This document shows, in pieces, positions 42,816 through 52,565 of a stretch of DNA of 64,000 bases. A program made the position numbers and the translations under genes. Numbering within the stretch: position 1 is the stretch's first letter; each line of letters begins with the position of its first letter. The stretch is from Arthrobacter ipis (lineage in GTDB: Bacteria; Actinomycetota; Actinomycetes; Actinomycetales; Micrococcaceae), in the NCBI RefSeq assembly GCF_014694315.1, contig NZ_JAAOXD010000003.1:243909-307908 (forward strand), read 5' to 3'. The notes under the pieces are model-generated. The model saw nothing but the letters and a program-made list of their open reading frames with translations. It did no database searches and was not told where the DNA came from.

Positions 42816-42853
42816 AAGAAGGAGGGGTTCCCGGCTGGGAACCCCTCCTTCTT
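42816..42853. terminator. Bidirectional intrinsic terminator
   Basis: Perfect 17-bp stem AAGAAGGAGGGGTTCCC (42816-42832) with its complement (42837-42853), GGCT loop, T run on the plus strand. It lies between the convergent regX3 and lipoprotein genes. Confidence 0.92.
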
Positions 42854-42894
42854 GTATTGCTGTTCTAGCAAGCGGCCGTCAGTGGCCTGCGCTG

Positions 42895-43503
42895 CTAGTG
42901 GCTTTCGGTGGGCGTGGCCGAGGCGGTGTCACTCGGCGTTGCAGTCTCGCCCGGGGTTGCGGTCTGGCTAGAAGTGGCAGACCCGCTCGGCGTCGCAGAC
43001 CCGCTGGGCGTGCTGCCGGGCAGGTAGGTGGCGTATTCCTTCAGCGTGCCGTCCACCACAGGAATCTTCACGGTCTTGTTGACGTTGGTGCCGTTCTCGG
43101 TCACCTGGACGTCCACGAGGGACCCGGGTTTACCGCCGGAGGTGCTCAGGATGGCTTTGTCCGCTGATTCGTTCAGCAGGGTGTAGGCGTTCTGCTTGAC
43201 GGAAACTTCAGTCTGCGCACCTTCGGCTCCCTTGAGGGTGACTTTGACGTCCTTCGACGAGGAGTTGTAGACGGCGCCGATGACGCGGCCCGGCTGGTTC
43301 TCGCCCGCGGAAACGATCAGCATGTTTCGCAGCTGCACCGGTCCGACGTCGGCGCGGGTTCCGTCGGAGGCAGCGTACTGGTGAGAGGTCTGCTGGGCGT
43401 TGATGTAGCCGCAGCCCGTCAGGGCCAGCAGGCCGGCACTCAGGGCGGCTGCCGCCATTGCCATCTTGCCGCTCTGGCCCCGGTTCATCGCAGTGAAACG
43501 CAC
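42895..43503 (-). CDS. Putative lipoprotein with Ser/Thr/Pro-rich tail
   Basis: 202 residues. Signal peptide (MAMAAAALSAGLLALTGC) with lipobox LTGC. The mature protein is beta-rich (VGPVQLRNMLIVSAGENQPG, VIGAVYNSSSKDVKVTLKGA), a fold like a copper-chaperone/DUF4232-type exported domain. The C-terminal 40 residues are repeated TP/SG/AT units (SATPSGSATSSQTATPGE), likely a cell-wall linker. GTG 43503 has AGGAG 9 nt upstream; the frame runs 14 codons further without a ribosome site. Confidence 0.8.
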   Translation of the reverse strand: MRFTAMNRGQSGKMAMAAAALSAGLLALTGCGYINAQQTSHQYAASDGTRADVGPVQLRNMLIVSAGENQPGRVIGAVYNSSSKDVKVTLKGAEGAQTEVSVKQNAYTLLNESADKAILSTSGGKPGSLVDVQVTENGTNVNKTVKIPVVDGTLKEYATYLPGSTPSGSATPSGSATSSQTATPGETATPSDTASATPTESH

Positions 43504-43828
43504 GTCACGCACTCCTCGAAAAGTCTTGAAACAGTTTTCAGGCATAGCCTATCGGCAAAGAGGACCAAACAAGGATTCGGCCCCTCCACATGACCGGCCC
43601 CTCCGCCGCGACTTAAGCCACCCCCGCGACCGCCGGCGGGGACCCGCAGCTACCCGCGCGTAACGCTTGTGGGCCTGCATGCGATGCACTATTGTTCGCA
43701 TTCGTCAAGGGGTCTGAGCGGTCGATTTCGGCTATTTTCCGCGGATTTACGGGGTTCCTGGACCGTTTCCGTGCCAGTCATATGCCTTAATCGTGATAAA
43801 CTGGTCTGCGGGAAAGGGGAAAGTCCAC

Positions 43829-44311
43829 ATGGTTTTTGAGGTCGGCGAGACAGTAGTTTACCCTCACCACGGTGCAGCAAAAATTGAAGAGATCAAGATG
43901 CGCACTGTCAAGGGCGAAGAGAAGATGTATCTCAAGCTCAAGGTGGCTCAGGGTGATCTGACCATTGAAGTTCCAGCAGAGAACGTTGACCTTGTTGGGG
44001 TTCGCGACGTAGTGGGCAAAGACGGTTTGGAGCACGTGTTTGACGTGCTCCGTGCCGAGTTCACTGAGGAGCCCACCAACTGGTCGCGTCGTTACAAGGC
44101 AAATCTGGAGAAGCTTGCTTCCGGTGACGTTATCAAGGTTGCAGAGGTCGTCCGCGACCTGTGGCGCCGGGATCACGACCGGGGCCTTTCCGCAGGCGAG
44201 AAGCGAATGCTGGCCAAGGCCCGGCAGATTCTGATTTCGGAATTGGCCCTGGCTGAAAAGACCGACGAAGAGAAGGCTGCAAGCGTTCTCGACGAGGTCT
44301 TGGCTTCCTAA
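43829..44311 (+). CDS. carD: CarD family transcriptional regulator
   Basis: 160 residues. The RNA polymerase-interacting domain [20 protein letters not shown] (residues 2-21) and C-terminal helical domain with [34 protein letters not shown] (the Trp wedges the promoter bubble). CarD stabilises open complexes at rRNA and other promoters. GGGGAAAG precedes the ATG at 43829. The 325-bp gap upstream (43504-43828) contains only its presumed promoter. Its terminator lies at 44321. Confidence 0.98.
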   Translation: MVFEVGETVVYPHHGAAKIEEIKMRTVKGEEKMYLKLKVAQGDLTIEVPAENVDLVGVRDVVGKDGLEHVFDVLRAEFTEEPTNWSRRYKANLEKLASGDVIKVAEVVRDLWRRDHDRGLSAGEKRMLAKARQILISELALAEKTDEEKAASVLDEVLAS

Positions 44312-44320
44312 CAAGAATTG

Positions 44321-44349
44321 AACCCCGGTGGCAGAGTGCCGCCGGGGTT
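44321..44349 (+). terminator. Terminator after carD
   Basis: AACCCCGG-T-GGCA/TGCC-G-CCGGGGTT with GAG loop (44321-44349) followed by a TTCTT run. Confidence 0.88.
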
Positions 44350-44483
44350 TCTTCTTGCCCAAAAACCCCCATCCAGGTAGCACCTGACGGCGTTCCCAGC
44401 AGTGAAAACGCCCGCAGCTGCTACTTAGTTGGGAGCAGCTGGGTCATGGAGGGGGAGTGCGGCTGGGACGTAGGCTAGAGCGC

Positions 44484-45266
44484 ATGAACACTGCACCCAA
44501 GCGCCCCGTGACCGCCGTGATCCTCGTCGCCGCCGGGTCCGGGCAGAGGCTGGGGTATGGCATGCCCAAGGCCGCCGTGCCGTTGGGCGGTGAACCGATC
44601 CTGATGCACGCGCTCCGCGGGATCGTCGCGGCAGGCATTGCCAGCCAGGTGTGCATCGCGCTGCCGGCCGGTGATGAGGAGCTCCGCCGGCTCTGCGAAG
44701 ACTTCCGGGTGGAGCTGGTCGACGGCGGCCCGCTCCTCACAATGGTCGACGGCGGGGCGTCCCGGGCGGATTCCGTCCGTTCCGCTCTGGCCGCCGTCGA
44801 GGACGGCACGGAAGCGGTTCTGGTCCACGACGCCGCCCGTGCCCTTGCACCGGAGCAGGTTTTCCACCGGGTGGCCCAGGCTCTGGCTGCCGGCGCCGAT
44901 GCAGTGATTCCGGTGATTCCGGTGGTGGACACGGTCAAGACGGTCGCCGCCACCGAGGGGGCCGCCACGGACATCGCACCTGAACTCGTCACCGGAACCG
45001 CGCCCCGGGAGGAGCTCCGGGCAGTCCAGACCCCGCAGGGCTTCAAGCTCTCCGTGCTGCGGCAGGCGCACCAAGCGGCCTCGGGCTTCGATGAGCGCCA
45101 GGCCGCCGCGGTGACCGACGACGCCATGCTGGTGGAGCTCCTCGGCGTTCCCGTGCACGCCGTCCGGGGAGCCAGCCAGTCCCTGAAAATCACCACACCG
45201 CTGGACCTCATCATCGCCGAGGGCCTGCTCGAGGGACCCCTCGGCGCCCGCTGGGTGGAGGGCTGA
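44484..45266 (+). CDS. ispD: 2-C-methyl-D-erythritol 4-phosphate cytidylyltransferase
   Basis: 260 residues. CTP-binding loop [16 protein letters not shown] near the N terminus, [14 protein letters not shown] and [18 protein letters not shown] in the middle, [11 protein letters not shown] near the end. It catalyses the third step of the MEP isoprenoid pathway. ATG at 44484. ispF follows 8 nt after the stop. Confidence 0.97.
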   Translation: MNTAPKRPVTAVILVAAGSGQRLGYGMPKAAVPLGGEPILMHALRGIVAAGIASQVCIALPAGDEELRRLCEDFRVELVDGGPLLTMVDGGASRADSVRSALAAVEDGTEAVLVHDAARALAPEQVFHRVAQALAAGADAVIPVIPVVDTVKTVAATEGAATDIAPELVTGTAPREELRAVQTPQGFKLSVLRQAHQAASGFDERQAAAVTDDAMLVELLGVPVHAVRGASQSLKITTPLDLIIAEGLLEGPLGARWVEG

Positions 45267-45274
45267 CAAAGCAC

Positions 45275-45802
45275 ATGACGGAAGGCGCCATGACCCACAA
45301 CGCTTCGCGGACCCCGGTACTCCTGCCCCGGACAGGCATCGGCATCGACGTGCACGGCTTCGCCCCGGACAGCGACCCGCAGCCGCTCTGGCTGGGCGGG
45401 CTTTTCTGGGAGGGGGAGCGGGGCCTCGCCGGCCATTCCGACGGCGATCCCGTGGCCCACGCCGCCGCCGACGCCCTGTTCTCCGCCTGCGGGATCGGCG
45501 ATCTGGGCACTCACTTCGGCACAGACCGGCCCGAATTCGCCGGGGCCTCCGGAGTCACACTTCTGGCCGAAGCAGCGCGGATCGTCAGGGCAGCGGGCTT
45601 CGAGATCGGCAATATCGCGGTGCAGTTCGTGGGCAACCGGCCCAAGTTCGGCCCGCGCCGGGAAGAGTCCCAGCGCGTCCTCACCGAGGCCGCGGGCGCC
45701 CCGGTCAGCGTTACCGCCACCACCAGCGACGGCCTCGGCTTCACCGGCCGCGGCGAAGGCATTTCTGCAGTGGCCACGGCCCTGGTCTACCCGGCGGCGT
45801 AG
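45275..45802 (+). CDS. ispF: 2-C-methyl-D-erythritol 2,4-cyclodiphosphate synthase
   Basis: 175 residues. GIGIDVHGF (metal ligands Asp and His), [18 protein letters not shown], and [19 protein letters not shown] are the family fingerprints. It forms the cyclodiphosphate in the MEP pathway. Operon partner of ispD. The N-terminal 15 residues before PRTGIGI are non-conserved. Confidence 0.97.
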   Translation: MTEGAMTHNASRTPVLLPRTGIGIDVHGFAPDSDPQPLWLGGLFWEGERGLAGHSDGDPVAHAAADALFSACGIGDLGTHFGTDRPEFAGASGVTLLAEAARIVRAAGFEIGNIAVQFVGNRPKFGPRREESQRVLTEAAGAPVSVTATTSDGLGFTGRGEGISAVATALVYPAA

Positions 45803-45902
45803 CTGCCCCGACGTAACCGGTCGGCAGGAGGGCTGTCCGCCCCTACAGCCAAATCACCTACGCTGGAATAAGCACCAGTACCGCAATCCCAGGAGACCCG
45901 CC

Positions 45903-46229
45903 GTGAAAAAGCTGCTTCCCGCCGTCGTGATCGCAGCGATGCTTCTGGCCGGCTGTGCCGGCAGCCCCCGCATGAGCGTGGAGGAGAGCTGCAAGTTCCT
46001 GCAGGGCGACACGTTCAGGCCCACGGGCAACCAGCAGCAGCAGGCCGACCAGATCGCCAAGCACTACCAGGAGGTCGCCGACAAGGTGGCCCAGGACGTC
46101 GCAGACCCCATCCAGAAGATGGCCGACATCATGAAGCAGGTGGCCGGCACCTCGCTGGGAAACAAGAGCTCGGAGCAGACGGCTGAACTCGCCAGGCAGA
46201 ACAACCGGATCGGTGAAGTCTGCAAGTAA
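45903..46229 (+). CDS. Putative lipoprotein, 108 aa
   Basis: 108 residues. Signal MKKLLPAVVIAAMLLAGC with lipobox LAGC. The mature part is helical (QQQADQIAKHYQEVADKVAQ) with two Cys (ESCKFLQG and GEVCK) that may form a disulphide. GTG start at 45903 with AGGAGA-like site before it. Function unknown. Confidence 0.85.
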   Translation: MKKLLPAVVIAAMLLAGCAGSPRMSVEESCKFLQGDTFRPTGNQQQQADQIAKHYQEVADKVAQDVADPIQKMADIMKQVAGTSLGNKSSEQTAELARQNNRIGEVCK

Positions 46230-46261
46230 GCCGGGACATTGGCATCGGCTAATCTGGAGCG

Positions 46262-47719
46262 GTGACCCTGCGCTTTTATGACACTGCATCCGCCGAAGTC
46301 CGCGACTTTGTTCCCCTGGTACCGGGCAAGGTAAGCCTGTATTACTGCGGTGCCACGGTGCAGGGCATGCCGCACGTGGGGCACATCCGCTCCGCCATCG
46401 CCTTCGACCAGCTCACCCGCTGGCTTGAATACCGCGGCTTCCGCGTCACGGTGGTCCGGAACGTCACCGACATCGACGACAAGATCCTCGCCAAGTCCGA
46501 GGCCTCCTTCCACCCGGACTTCGAGCAGGAGCCCGGTGCCGTGCCGGAGGAGGAATGGTGGGCGCTGGCCTACCGCTACGAGCAGGAGTTCCTCAAGGCC
46601 TACGACACCCTCGGGGTGTCCCGGCCAACGTACGAGCCGCGGGCAACCGGCCACATCCCGGAGATGCATGCGCTCATCCAGCAGCTGATCGACCGCGGGC
46701 ACGCGTACCCCGCCCTCGATGGCTCCGGGGACGTCTACTTCGACGTGCGCTCCTGGAACAAGTATGGCGCGCTGACGCGGCAGAAGATTGATGACATGCA
46801 GGGTGCCACGGACGCGGACCCGCGCGGCAAGAAGGACCCCCGCGACTTCGCCCTCTGGAAGGGCTACAAGGAGGGGGAGCCGACGACGGCGAGCTGGGTT
46901 TCGCCGTGGGGCACCGGCCGTCCGGGCTGGCACCTCGAATGCTCGGCGATGGTCACGAAATACCTTGGCACCGAATTCGACATCCACGGCGGCGGCCTGG
47001 ACCTGCGCTTCCCGCACCACGAAAACGAGATGGCCCAGTCCCAGGCGGCGGGCCACGGCTTCGCGAACTTCTGGATGCACAACGGCATGGTCACGTACCA
47101 GGGCGAGAAAATGTCGAAGTCCGTCGGCAACACCGTCAGCCCGGCCGAGATGCTGGAAATCGCGCCGCCGCGCGTGGTTCGTTACTACCTGGGCCAGGCA
47201 CAGTACCGCTCGGTTCTGGATTACCAGCCGACGTCGCTGCAGGAGGCCGCGGCCGCCGTGGAACGCATTGACGGTTTCATCAGCCGCGCCCTTCGGAGCA
47301 CGATGACGCAAGACGGCGCTGCCGGCCTCTTCAGCTACGGCACCGTTCCGGAGGCGTTCGCGGCTGCAATGGATGACGACCTCAATGTCCCGCAGGCCCT
47401 CGCGGTTCTGCACGACACGGTCCGGGCCGGAAACTCAGCCCTTACCGACGGCGACCTGGCTGCGACGCGGCAGGCCCTGGCCGGCGTGACCGACATGCTC
47501 AGGGTCCTGGGCATCAGCGAAGCCGCGCAGCCCCCCGTCGACGACCAGGCCACCAGTGCGCTCGGGACGCTCATTGAAGCGCAGCTCGCCGCCCGCGCCG
47601 AAGCCCGTTCCAAGAAGGACTGGGCCGCCTCCGACGCCATCCGGGACACCCTGGCCGCGGCCGGCGTCCTGGTCGAAGACAACGCCGATGGCGCCACCTG
47701 GAGCCTGCAGCGCGGCTAG
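46262..47719 (+). CDS. cysS: Cysteinyl-tRNA synthetase
   Basis: 485 residues. Class I signatures: [10 protein letters not shown] (the HIGH motif, with zinc ligand Cys in YYCGATVQ), later zinc ligands in WHLECSAM and [10 protein letters not shown], and EKMSKSVGN. Charges tRNA-Cys with cysteine. GTG 46262. It is 92 bp upstream of rlmB, the conserved actinobacterial order. Confidence 0.98.
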   Translation: MTLRFYDTASAEVRDFVPLVPGKVSLYYCGATVQGMPHVGHIRSAIAFDQLTRWLEYRGFRVTVVRNVTDIDDKILAKSEASFHPDFEQEPGAVPEEEWWALAYRYEQEFLKAYDTLGVSRPTYEPRATGHIPEMHALIQQLIDRGHAYPALDGSGDVYFDVRSWNKYGALTRQKIDDMQGATDADPRGKKDPRDFALWKGYKEGEPTTASWVSPWGTGRPGWHLECSAMVTKYLGTEFDIHGGGLDLRFPHHENEMAQSQAAGHGFANFWMHNGMVTYQGEKMSKSVGNTVSPAEMLEIAPPRVVRYYLGQAQYRSVLDYQPTSLQEAAAAVERIDGFISRALRSTMTQDGAAGLFSYGTVPEAFAAAMDDDLNVPQALAVLHDTVRAGNSALTDGDLAATRQALAGVTDMLRVLGISEAAQPPVDDQATSALGTLIEAQLAARAEARSKKDWAASDAIRDTLAAAGVLVEDNADGATWSLQRG

Positions 47720-47811
47720 CCTCCGGGGCTCAGCGCCCGCCCGGTCAACGATTTGAGGCCAGTCAGTAGACTGGAGTCCAGACTTACTCAATACAACCAA
47801 GGGTGGAATTC

Positions 47812-48813
47812 ATGGCCAACAAAGGTCGCCCGGGCGCAGTCCGCAAGCTCAAGAAGGGCCCCACCACCGGAACCGGTGGCCACGGCCGCAAGGCTCTCGA
47901 AGGCAAGGGGCCAACCCCCAAGGCCGAGGACCGCCCGTACCACAAGGCGCACAAGAACAAGCAGCTCGCGGATCGCTCTGCAGCAAAGCGGCCAGCTGGT
48001 GCCGGCGGCGCCCGCAGTGCCGGTGCCCGGTCGGGCCCGAAGGGGCGTGCCACCGAAGAGGTCGTCACCGGCCGCAACTCCGTCGTCGAAGCCCTGCGCG
48101 CCGGAATTCCGGCCAAGGCCCTGCACGTCGCCATCCGCATCGAGATGGACGACCGCGTCAAGGAATCGCTGAAGATCGCCGCCGAACGGGGCATCCCGCT
48201 GCTGGAGACCGGCAAGCCCGAGCTGGACCGGATGACCGACGACGCCGTGCACCAGGGGCTCGTCCTGCAGATCCCGCCGTACGAGTACCAGGACGCCTAC
48301 GACCTGGCCGAAGAGACCGTGGAAGGCTGGAAGAAGGGACACATCGCGAATGCGCCCCTCTTCGTCGCCCTGGACGGCATCACCGATCCCCGCAACCTCG
48401 GCGCGATCATCCGCTCGGTCTCGGCTTTCAGCGGCCACGGTGTCATCGTCCCTGAGCGCCGCTCCGTGGGCGTCACGGCCGCCGCATGGAAGACCAGCGC
48501 CGGCGCGGCGGTCCGCGTTCCCGTGGCCCGCGCCTCCAACCTGAACAACGCCATCAAGCAGTTCAAGGACATGGGCGTCTTCGTGCTGGGGCTCGACGGC
48601 GACGGCGACGTCTCGCTGCCGGACCTCACCGTTGCCACCGAACCCGTGTGCATCGTGGTCGGCTCCGAGGGCAAGGGCCTCAGCCGCCTCGTCAGGGAGA
48701 ACTGCGACCAGATCGTTTCCATCCCGATCGACTCCGCCATGGAATCCCTGAATGCCTCCATGGCCGTCGGCATCTCCCTCTACGAAGTCTCCCGCCAGCG
48801 CTCCGCCAAGTAG
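47812..48813 (+). CDS. rlmB: 23S rRNA (guanosine-2'-O) methyltransferase
   Basis: 333 residues. A basic, disordered N-terminal 80 residues (KGRPGAVRKLKKGPTTGTGG) precede the substrate-binding domain (TGRNSVVEALRAGIPAKAL) and SpoU methyltransferase with knot motifs LDGITDPRNLGAIIRS, VGSEGKGLSRLVRENCD and PIDSAMESLNASMAVGISLY. Methylates G2251 equivalent of 23S rRNA. I chose ATG 47812 (MANKGRPG) because GGTGG lies 7 nt upstream; a GTG three codons earlier is less likely. Confidence 0.96.
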   Translation: MANKGRPGAVRKLKKGPTTGTGGHGRKALEGKGPTPKAEDRPYHKAHKNKQLADRSAAKRPAGAGGARSAGARSGPKGRATEEVVTGRNSVVEALRAGIPAKALHVAIRIEMDDRVKESLKIAAERGIPLLETGKPELDRMTDDAVHQGLVLQIPPYEYQDAYDLAEETVEGWKKGHIANAPLFVALDGITDPRNLGAIIRSVSAFSGHGVIVPERRSVGVTAAAWKTSAGAAVRVPVARASNLNNAIKQFKDMGVFVLGLDGDGDVSLPDLTVATEPVCIVVGSEGKGLSRLVRENCDQIVSIPIDSAMESLNASMAVGISLYEVSRQRSAK

Positions 48814-48821
48814 CTCTTCGC

Positions 48822-48841
48822 TGGTCGAGCCTGTCGGGACC
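48822..48841 (+). repeat. REP-like repeat, second copy
   Basis: TGGTCGAGCCTGTCGGGACC, a variant of 39841-39859. Just after it (48861-48884) is a small hairpin ACCGCTAT/ATAGCGGT. Confidence 0.55.
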
Positions 48842-48934
48842 GCCGTTGTTCGGTGCAGTCCACCGCTATGGGCGCTATAGCGGTTGAGTCACCTTGGGAA
48901 CTCCTGACGCTTCCTCAGCTTTCGCAGCGAAACG

Positions 48935-48970
48935 GCAAACCCTTCCTCACAAAGGTGCGGGAGGGTTTGC
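48935..48970. terminator. Terminator between rlmB and nitrilase gene
   Basis: GCAAACCCTTCC (48935-48946) pairs with GGGAGGGTTTGC (48959-48970) with one G-U, followed by TCTTTT. Confidence 0.85.
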
Positions 48971-49005
48971 TCTTTTCCTGCAGGATCTGAGGAAGGGGTT
49001 GTCCT

Positions 49006-49815
49006 CTAGAACTCGCGGCGGTTGGCCAGGACCGGGAGCTTCGCGCGGGCTTCCTTGACCAGATCGGGGTCCAGGTCGGCGAAGATCAGGCCGGGGGCGC
49101 CGTCGAGCTCTTCGAGGACCTGCCCGAAAGGCGAGACAACCGCGCTGTGCCCGACGCCCGTGGGCGCCGCGCCCCGTTGTTCGATGCCCTGGGTGGCGGG
49201 ATCGCCCTGGCCGCAGGCGAGGACGTACGTGGTGGTGTCCACCGCGCGGGCGCGGGCGAGGAGCTGCCACTGGTCGACCTTGCCGGGGCCGGAACCCCAG
49301 GACGCGCAGACGATGTTGGCCACGGCTCCGCGATCAGCGTTGGCCGTGAAGAGGGCCGGGAAGCGGATGTCGTAGCAGGTGGCCAAGCCAAAGGTGAGGC
49401 CGCCCACGTCGAACGTTACGGGGCCGGTCCCGGCGTCCACGGTGTCCGACTCCAGGAACCCGAAGGCGTCAAAAAGGTGCACCTTGTCGTAGCTGGCGGC
49501 CACCCCCGGCCCGGCCACCAGCAGCGTATTGCGGACTTTCGTCTGCCCTGCGGACGGCGATGAACCTGGGGTGAACATTCCGGCAACGATTACTATCCCC
49601 AAATCGTCAGCGATCGAGCGGACGCGGCTGGCCCAGGGGCCGTCCAGAGGCTCGGCGATGTCCACCAGTGAATTGCCGAATGCCCGCATCGTCGCCTCAG
49701 GGAAAACGACCATCTCGGCGCCCCCGTCCTTGGCGCGGCGGGCATATTCCTCGACCACGGTGAGGTTCCCGGCCACATCCCTGCCGGTGATGATCTGAGC
49801 CAATGCAATCTTCAC
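49006..49815 (-). CDS. Carbon-nitrogen hydrolase (nitrilase superfamily amidase)
   Basis: 269 residues with the Glu-Lys-Cys triad: Glu in MVVFPEATMRAF, Lys in ASYDKVHLFDAFGF, Cys in LATCYDIRFPALFT. Similar to Nit/omega-amidase types that hydrolyse small amides; substrate unknown. GTG 49815 follows GGAGG with 5-6 nt spacing; the in-frame GTG at 49827 is before that ribosome site. Monocistronic, convergent with rlmB. Confidence 0.93.
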   Translation of the reverse strand: MKIALAQIITGRDVAGNLTVVEEYARRAKDGGAEMVVFPEATMRAFGNSLVDIAEPLDGPWASRVRSIADDLGIVIVAGMFTPGSSPSAGQTKVRNTLLVAGPGVAASYDKVHLFDAFGFLESDTVDAGTGPVTFDVGGLTFGLATCYDIRFPALFTANADRGAVANIVCASWGSGPGKVDQWQLLARARAVDTTTYVLACGQGDPATQGIEQRGAAPTGVGHSAVVSPFGQVLEELDGAPGLIFADLDPDLVKEARAKLPVLANRREF

Positions 49816-49929
49816 GAAAACCTCCACGTCGGTGCGTCATTACGGCGTTCAGCGTGCCGTCACGTTCCCCGCATGCGTAACATGCCGGAATAGATCAGCT
49901 ATTTCGATGTGACAGCTAAGCTTTAATTG

Positions 49930-52050
49930 ATGGTAATGCCCCTTTTAGACACAGCCTTGACGGTGGACGACCCCCAGGCCTTTCCCCTCGGGGTCAGCGA
50001 AGCGCGCCAAGTTCCGGGCGGGGACGGGGTATCAGGCGACCGTGCAAGAGTTGCGGTCTATGCGCCCGGCATCACCAAGCTGGAGGTGGCTTACCAGGCG
50101 CCAGGCCAAAGCTGGCGCCTTCAGACCCTGTCCGGCCTTCCGAACGGCGTCCACCACGGCGTGGTGGACGGGTTCCCCGCGGGATCACGGTACGGCTTCC
50201 GCTCGGTTCCCAAGGGTGAAGAGGTTCTGCCGCTTGCGGTTCCCACCATTGACTTCGACGACGACGACGGCAGCCGGCAACCGCTGTTGCTGGACCCTTA
50301 CGGCCGAGCCGTGGACGAACGCGACGGATTCCTGACCAGCGTCAGGATGTCTTCGGACTTCGACTGGGCCGCTGACGAAAAGCCGAATACACCGTGGCGC
50401 AACACCATCGTCTACGAGGCACACATCCGCGGACAGAGCATGCTCCATCCGGACATCCCGGAGGCCCTGCGCGGCACGTACGCCGGCATGGCCCACCCCG
50501 CGATGATCGAGCACCTCACCGGTCTTGGCATCACAGCCCTGCAGTTGCTGCCGGTGCATTTCCACCTGGACGAGCCACACCTCCAGAACCTCGGCCTCAC
50601 CAACTACTGGGGCTACAACACAGCAGCGTTCTTTGCACCGTCCCCCGGGTACGCTACCAAGTCGGCCCAGAAAGCCGGGCCGCAGGCCGTCCAGGACGAG
50701 TTCAAGGGAATGGTCAAGCTGCTGCACGCGGCCGGCATCGAGGTCATTCTTGACGTCGTCTACAACCACACCGCCGAAGGCGGGCCCGACGGCCATACCC
50801 TGAGCTTCCGGGGCCTCGGCGAGCAGAAGTACTACCGCACAGACGGCAACGGAAAATACGTTGACACCACAGGCTGCGGCAACACGCTTAACTTCGGCGA
50901 ACCCCGCGTGATCCAGATGGTGCTGGACTCCCTGCGGTACTGGGTGGATGAGTTCCATATCGACGGCTTCCGGTTCGACCTGGCAGTCACGCTCTGCAGG
51001 AACGCAGCCAACGAGTTCGATCCCCACCACCCCTTCCTCGTGGCGGTCGCCGCGGATCCGGTGCTCTCCCGCGTCAAACTGATCGCCGAACCGTGGGACG
51101 TGGGCTACGGCGGGTGGCAGACCGGCCGGTTCCCCAGCGGCTGGGTGGACTGGAACGACCACTACCGCGACGCCGTGCGCTCCTTCTGGGTGGCGGACCG
51201 TGCAGCGCTCGACAACGGAGGCCGGGGCGCGTCCGTGGCCCGGCTGGCCGATGCCCTGTCCGGCTCGGCGAGCCTGTTCGAACCGTCGGGCCGCTCGCGG
51301 CTGGCCTCGCTGAACTACATCACCTCGCACGACGGCTTCACAATGACCGACCTCGTGTCCTACGACCGCAAGCACAACGAGGCGAACGGCGAGCAGAACC
51401 GGGACGGGCATGGCGACAACCGAAGCTACAACCACGGCTTCGAAGGACGCACCGAGGACGAGGGCATCCTGGCGCGCCGCGACCAGAGCAAGCGCAACCT
51501 CATGGCCTCGCTCATGATTTCCCTCGGCGTTCCCATGATTACGGCGGGGGACGAGCTTGGCCGCACCCAGCAGGGCAACAACAACGCGTACTGCCAGGAC
51601 AATCCCCTCACATGGGTTGACTGGACCAGCACGCCGGAGTCCCATGCCATGTTGCGGAGCACCAAGCGCGTTATCCGGCTCCGCCGGGAGTTCCTGACCG
51701 CCCAGCCGCCCGACTACCCGGTCCGCGACGCCCGCTCGTACCTCTACTGGTACGACCAGGGCGGGCAGCCCATGACCATGGAACGGTGGAACGATTCCGG
51801 AAACCGGGTGGTTCAGTTGCTGCTCGGCTCCGATGACGGGCACGAAGCCGGGCTCATCGTGGTCAACGGCGGTCCGGAGGACATCGAGGTCACCCTTCCG
51901 CAGGTGACCAACGACGACGGCACCGGCAAGCGGGTCTTCGATCTGCGCCTCACCACGTCCGAGCTCCACGACCGGCGCCAGGGCGCCTTGGTCGCTTCCG
52001 GCGAGCCTGACGAGGTGCAGGCCTACACCATCAACATTTACCGCACTTAA
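49930..52050 (+). CDS. glgX: Glycogen debranching enzyme GlgX
   Basis: 706 residues. N-terminal CBM48-like domain (RVAVYAPGITKLEVAYQAPG), GH13 catalytic barrel with VVYNHTAEG, GFRFDLAVTLCR (nucleophile Asp), VKLIAEPWDVGYGGWQTGRFP (Glu) and ITSHDGFTMTDLVSYD (Asp), then a C-terminal beta domain. It removes alpha-1,6 limit branches from glycogen. ATG 49930; in-frame TTG 49927 and ATG 49936 are also possible. It opens the alpha-glucan cluster. Confidence 0.94.
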   Translation: MVMPLLDTALTVDDPQAFPLGVSEARQVPGGDGVSGDRARVAVYAPGITKLEVAYQAPGQSWRLQTLSGLPNGVHHGVVDGFPAGSRYGFRSVPKGEEVLPLAVPTIDFDDDDGSRQPLLLDPYGRAVDERDGFLTSVRMSSDFDWAADEKPNTPWRNTIVYEAHIRGQSMLHPDIPEALRGTYAGMAHPAMIEHLTGLGITALQLLPVHFHLDEPHLQNLGLTNYWGYNTAAFFAPSPGYATKSAQKAGPQAVQDEFKGMVKLLHAAGIEVILDVVYNHTAEGGPDGHTLSFRGLGEQKYYRTDGNGKYVDTTGCGNTLNFGEPRVIQMVLDSLRYWVDEFHIDGFRFDLAVTLCRNAANEFDPHHPFLVAVAADPVLSRVKLIAEPWDVGYGGWQTGRFPSGWVDWNDHYRDAVRSFWVADRAALDNGGRGASVARLADALSGSASLFEPSGRSRLASLNYITSHDGFTMTDLVSYDRKHNEANGEQNRDGHGDNRSYNHGFEGRTEDEGILARRDQSKRNLMASLMISLGVPMITAGDELGRTQQGNNNAYCQDNPLTWVDWTSTPESHAMLRSTKRVIRLRREFLTAQPPDYPVRDARSYLYWYDQGGQPMTMERWNDSGNRVVQLLLGSDDGHEAGLIVVNGGPEDIEVTLPQVTNDDGTGKRVFDLRLTTSELHDRRQGALVASGEPDEVQAYTINIYRT

Positions 52051-52067
52051 CTTACGGGGAAACGGGC

Positions 52068-52562
52068 ATGCGCAGGCGTTGGACTATCGGAACGCTGCTG
52101 CTGGGGCTTGCCGTGGCTGCCCTCGCGGTCTTCAACCTTTTCATCGCACCGGGCGGCACGCCGCCCATTGGGGTCCAGGGAACGACGACGTCGGCACCCG
52201 CCGCGCGTCCGACGTCGGCACCCGCCGCAGCGCCGCCGTCGTCGGCCGGCAAGGTCACCGGCGTCCCGAGCGTGTCCGGGCTCTCCACCATCCGGGAGTC
52301 CCAGCTGCCGGCGGAAGGCCGGCGGACACTGACGCTGATCCGGCAGGGCGGACCCTACCCGTACCCCCGCGACGGCGTGACATTCGGAAACTTTGAACGC
52401 ATCCTGCCGCGCAAGGCCGGCGGATATTACAAGGAGTACACGGTGCCGACGCCCGGCGAGTCGGACCGGGGAGCCCGCAGGATCGTGGCAGGACAGGCCG
52501 GCGACAAGTACTACACGGCGGACCACTACGTATCGTTCAAGTTCATAGCAGAAGGCAAATAG
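52068..52562 (+). CDS. Exported guanyl-specific ribonuclease (RNase Sa/barnase-like)
   Basis: 164 residues. N-terminal membrane or signal segment RRRWTIGTLLLGLAVAALAV, a Ala/Pro/Thr linker with two near-identical ARPTSAPAA units, then the RNase domain SQLPAEGRRTLTLIRQGGPY...FERILP...GYYKEYTVPTPGE. Catalytic Glu (YKEYTV), Arg (RGARRIV) and His (TADHYVSF) are all present. It cleaves single-stranded RNA after G. 3 nt separate its stop from the barstar-like gene, as in toxin-immunity pairs. The hydrophobic segment lacks a clear cleavage site, so the enzyme may stay anchored. Confidence 0.9.
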   Translation: MRRRWTIGTLLLGLAVAALAVFNLFIAPGGTPPIGVQGTTTSAPAARPTSAPAAAPPSSAGKVTGVPSVSGLSTIRESQLPAEGRRTLTLIRQGGPYPYPRDGVTFGNFERILPRKAGGYYKEYTVPTPGESDRGARRIVAGQAGDKYYTADHYVSFKFIAEGK

Positions 52563-52565
52563 CCC

